Positions 49,553 to 51,933 of a DNA stretch of 51,933 bases are shown here, one piece after another. Position 1 is the first letter of the stretch. Every line of letters starts with the position of its first letter. Position numbers and translations under genes: made by a program. This DNA comes from Acidobacteriaceae bacterium (GTDB lineage Bacteria > Acidobacteriota > Terriglobia > Terriglobales > Acidobacteriaceae): assembly GCA_025350325.1 (NCBI GenBank), contig JANXYB010000141.1, forward strand, positions 1-51,933. The letters run 5' to 3'. Under the pieces are notes generated by a model. It did no database searches and had not been told where the DNA came from. It was given only the letters and a program-made list of their open reading frames with translations.

Positions 49553-50248
49553 ATGAAAAAGTTTCTGGTGACACTCGCAGTATTGAGCTTGGCCCCCATG
49601 AGTTGGGCGGCTGACAAATCTTCGCGCGAAGCGACCACCGAACGGCTCGACAAGGCGGCCGCAGTCCTGCATGAGGTCATGGCTGCCCCTGACAAGGGCA
49701 TACCGGAAGAAGTGCTTGGTCACGCCAAGTGCGTAGCTGTAGTTCCCCACATGATCAAGGGTGGATTTGTATTCGGCGCTGAAGGCGGCCGTGGCGTTGC
49801 TTCTTGCCGCACTGCCAATGGTCGTTGGAGCGCTCCCGCTTTCTTCGCAATCACTGGCGGTAGCTGGGGCCTGCAGATCGGCGTTGAAGGTGTCGACCTG
49901 GTCATGATCATTCAAAACGAGAAAGGCATGCAGCATTTGCTTGCCAGCAAGTTCCAGGTCGGTGCCGATGCTTCTGCCGCTGCCGGTCCGGTGGGCCGTC
50001 ACGCGTCCGCCGATACTGATTGGAAAATGAATACCGAAATCCTCACCTATTCGCGGGCCAAAGGTGCGTTCGCCGGCCTCACTATTTCGGGCGCTGACGT
50101 TCGCCGCGATGACGACTCAATGAAAGCCGTCTATGGCCCCGACGTTACGACGCGTGCGGTACTGGCCGGCGATGTACCGGCCACACCCGAGGCGCATACA
50201 TTTATTAGCGCAATCCGGGGTGCTAAAACCGAAGCCGCGAATAGATAA
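49553..50248 (+). CDS. Secreted SYLF (YSC84-like) domain protein
   Basis: 231 aa. Signal peptide MKKFLVTLAVLSLAPMSWAA; then a SYLF lipid-binding domain with PEEVLGHAKCVAVVPHMIKGGFVFG, GGRGVASCR, WSAPAFFAITGGSWGLQIG and ILTYSRAKGAFAGLTISGADV. Bacterial members are periplasmic or outer-membrane-associated and may bind lipids; the role here is not known. A strong hairpin (50284-50325) ends the gene. Confidence 0.9.
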   Translation: MKKFLVTLAVLSLAPMSWAADKSSREATTERLDKAAAVLHEVMAAPDKGIPEEVLGHAKCVAVVPHMIKGGFVFGAEGGRGVASCRTANGRWSAPAFFAITGGSWGLQIGVEGVDLVMIIQNEKGMQHLLASKFQVGADASAAAGPVGRHASADTDWKMNTEILTYSRAKGAFAGLTISGADVRRDDDSMKAVYGPDVTTRAVLAGDVPATPEAHTFISAIRGAKTEAANR

Positions 50249-50283
50249 CATAGACTCGTATTGAGCGCCTATATCGACTGAAT

Positions 50284-50325
50284 CCAAGAGCACTCGAGTG
50301 ACTTCAAGTCACCGAGTGCTCTTGG
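50284..50325 (+). terminator. Strong hairpin after the SYLF gene
   Basis: A 42-nt inverted repeat. CCAAGAGCACTCG (50284-50296) pairs perfectly with CGAGTGCTCTTGG (50313-50325), and an inner stem GTGACT/AGTCAC closes on a TCA loop with one bulged A. It lies 36 nt after the stop. It lacks a following T-run, so it may be a transcription stop, an mRNA 3'-end stabiliser or a palindromic binding site. Confidence 0.6.
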
Positions 50326-50421
50326 TGCGTCCGCCGTTCGTCTCTACGACACAAATTCACTGAGGTTCTCACCGCACCACAACCGCAACGTGCCAAAACA
50401 GGGTCCGATTAGTCCAATGGG

Positions 50422-51168
50422 ATGAAAGATGCTTCATCGATGATATGCAATTCTAAATTTAGAGTCATTATGTGCAAATGGTTTGTACTTGCCGGGCTCT
50501 GCACGATTAGCATTCCTGTCATCTCTCAGGAGCCAGATGGCACTGCAATCATTCGCGGCGTAGACGCAGCGGTCAAAGCTCGCATCGATAACGTGTCAAG
50601 CTACTCCGACACAGAGCACTATGCAGTCTTTCGCAGTCACGACGAGAATCATCCCGCTGCTGAGATGACCGTAAAAACCGTCTACCGCAAAGGTCAGGGT
50701 AAGAATTTCACCGTGCTGTCCGAAAGCGGTTCGGCATTCCTACGTCGAGAAATATTGGGTTCGGTACTCGACAATGAAAAACGCTTGAGCCAACCAGGCA
50801 CCGTTGAAACAGCGCTCATCAATTCGCAAAACTACGATATGAAGCTTGACCCAGCGGCGACCCAGCAGATCGATGGCCGCGACTGCCTTGCCATTTCCCT
50901 GTCTCCACGCAGAAACAGTCCGTACCTTTTCAAAGGAAAGCTCTGGGTCGATGCTAAAGACTTCTCGATAGTTCAGCTGCAAGGCACGGCTTCAAAGAGC
51001 CCAATGCTTCTGACCAGTGCGGCTGAAGTGTCTCGTCAGTATTCCAAAGTAAACGGATTTCCCATGGCCACGCATGCCAAAGCGGTCTCAAACAGTGGTC
51101 TGCTCGGCCAGACCATCGTCAAAATCGACTATAAGGACTACGAAGTAGCCCTACAAGCTGCAAATTAA
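50422..51168 (+). CDS. Secreted DUF2092/LolA-like protein
   Basis: 248 aa. N-terminal signal peptide is clearest from M17 (MCKWFVLAGLCTISIPVIS); ATG 50422 or ATG 50470 are alternative starts, with weak ribosome-binding sites at both. The mature part has a beta-rich pattern with LDPAATQQIDGRDCLAISLSP, FKGKLWVDAKDFSIVQLQG and VKIDYKDYEV, resembling DUF2092 and outer-membrane-lipoprotein-sorting-like proteins. A lipid-carrier role is an analogy only. Stands alone. Confidence 0.7.
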   Translation: MKDASSMICNSKFRVIMCKWFVLAGLCTISIPVISQEPDGTAIIRGVDAAVKARIDNVSSYSDTEHYAVFRSHDENHPAAEMTVKTVYRKGQGKNFTVLSESGSAFLRREILGSVLDNEKRLSQPGTVETALINSQNYDMKLDPAATQQIDGRDCLAISLSPRRNSPYLFKGKLWVDAKDFSIVQLQGTASKSPMLLTSAAEVSRQYSKVNGFPMATHAKAVSNSGLLGQTIVKIDYKDYEVALQAAN

Positions 51169-51316
51169 TTCACAATCTGCTGGTTGCCAATCACCTCAAC
51201 CTGCCAAAGTCCAAAAACTTGGCTCAGGCCTCTTTCCTCAGCAGACTTACACGCCCTTATATCTGCAAGTCTTAACCGGTGCGTAGGTAACCTTGCCTGC
51301 TCTATACTGGGCTTCC

Positions 51317-51933
51317 GTGACGCCGACTTTAAGTGATTGGAAACTCGAGGCCGCACTCGGTTCCTGCTTGCTGCTGGGCCTGCGCCACGGCTTTGACTAC
51401 GATCATCTGGCTGCCATCTCCGACATCACCGCAGTGCAGCAGAATTGGCGCAGCGGGCTAAAGCTGGGAATGACTTACGCCCTCGGCCACGCTTTCACCG
51501 TGGTCGCGCTCGGTGTCGCCGTATTGCAACTTCATATAGGCCTGCCCGAGGCTCTCGATCACTGGACGGAGCGCCTCATCGGCCTCACCCTGATTGTGCT
51601 GGGCATCGGTGTAGTAGCGGGAATTCTTAGGAAAGACGCGCATGGCCACAGCCACAATCGCATTGAGAGCCGTCTCGCCATCGCCATTAATGGGGTTCTG
51701 TGGTTCGCATGGCGCATGCGCCGCGTTTTCGATAAAGAAACTCCGCAGCCGGAGCGCTTTCAATGGATGTACACCGGTAAGTCGGTATTCCTGATCGGCG
51801 TACTCCACGGCGTCGGGGCGGAGACCCCAAGCCAGTTGGCCCTGTTCTTCCTTACTGCCAACCTGGGCGGTACCTCACGTGGAATGCTGGGGTTGGCGGC
51901 GTTTGCCGTGGGTCTGGTAGCGATGAATGCGCT
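51317..51933 (+). CDS. Nickel/cobalt transporter-like membrane protein (partial)
   Basis: The reading frame opens at GTG 51317 and runs off the window end (205 complete codons). LLGLRHGFDYDHLAAISDITAV fits the RHxxDxDH metal-binding motif of nickel/cobalt permeases (NiCoT/UreH/RcnA-type). Helices follow, with a His-rich loop DAHGHSHNRIE and a second conserved HGVGAETPSQ segment. TATACT (51303-51308) lies 8 nt before GTG, hinting at a leaderless or very short-leader transcript. With HypF about 2 kb away, supply of Ni for hydrogenase is a reasonable guess. Confidence 0.75.
   Translation, partial: MTPTLSDWKLEAALGSCLLLGLRHGFDYDHLAAISDITAVQQNWRSGLKLGMTYALGHAFTVVALGVAVLQLHIGLPEALDHWTERLIGLTLIVLGIGVVAGILRKDAHGHSHNRIESRLAIAINGVLWFAWRMRRVFDKETPQPERFQWMYTGKSVFLIGVLHGVGAETPSQLALFFLTANLGGTSRGMLGLAAFAVGLVAMNA

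Overview
The window looks like a chromosomal segment of a moderately GC-rich Gram-negative bacterium, most likely an Acidobacteriota (Terriglobia-like) member. That placement is an inference from the gene mix: a dnaX-ybaB-recR cluster, a compact argRCBDFGHA cluster with a short GNAT-type ArgA, lutABC beside a fused aldolase/dehydrogenase, kdp with a short KdpD, and many secreted or membrane hypotheticals. No rRNA, tRNA, CRISPR array, insertion sequence or prophage was recognised. All gene calls come from reading the sequence, without database searches.

Layout. 1-3000: two decaying elements flank an intact membrane diguanylate cyclase. One is a multiply broken alpha/beta-hydrolase gene; the other is a partial degenerate copy of the cyclase's own sensor domain. 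3020-6956: replication/repair cluster dnaX, ybaB/ebfC, a Tat-exported metallo-beta-lactamase-fold hydrolase, and recR. 6973-11884: a single-domain response regulator, divergent from an ABC importer (ATPase with AAA-associated C-terminal domain, translationally coupled to a double-domain permease), then a Gfo/Idh/MocA oxidoreductase. 11915-19012: the high-affinity K+ uptake region, with a short KdpD-like kinase divergent from kdpE and then a 28-aa microprotein, kdpF, kdpA, kdpB and kdpC. 19139-24101: lutA, lutB and lutC (L-lactate oxidation), overlapping by 4 nt at each junction, then a rhamnulose-1-phosphate-aldolase/short-chain-dehydrogenase fusion whose dehydrogenase half has lost its catalytic motifs. 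24290-36773: dnaE, a secreted unknown, an acyltransferase/SGNH gene broken by one in-frame TAA, an M19 dipeptidase, a SulP transporter, a GNAT, a phosphofructokinase with pyrophosphate-type residues and a HIHH/DEFAL membrane protein. 36706-38511: a long-chain acyl-CoA ligase. 38694-46869: the arginine cluster, headed by a tandem pair of ARG boxes, argR-argC-argB-argD-argF-argG-argH-argA. 46912-51933: hypF, a SYLF-domain lipoprotein-like gene, a LolA-like/DUF2092-type secreted protein and the start of a nickel/cobalt-transporter-like gene running off the window end.

How the genes work together. The arginine cluster supplies most steps from glutamate to arginine (ArgA, B, C, D, F, G, H) under its own repressor. 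The deacetylation step (ArgJ or ArgE) is absent from the window. The lut genes plus the aldolase suggest catabolism of a 6-deoxysugar such as rhamnose or fucose: the aldolase would release DHAP and L-lactaldehyde, and LutABC would oxidise the derived L-lactate to pyruvate. HypF and the Ni/Co permease-like gene lie about 2 kb apart and hint at a [NiFe]-hydrogenase elsewhere in the genome.

No wholly unknown multi-gene system was seen. The observations most worth following are the degenerate dehydrogenase half of the aldolase fusion, the argH/argA overlap that resembles a precursor of known argH(A) fusions, the twin microproteins ahead of kdpA, the PPi-type PfkA and the ARG-box operator.
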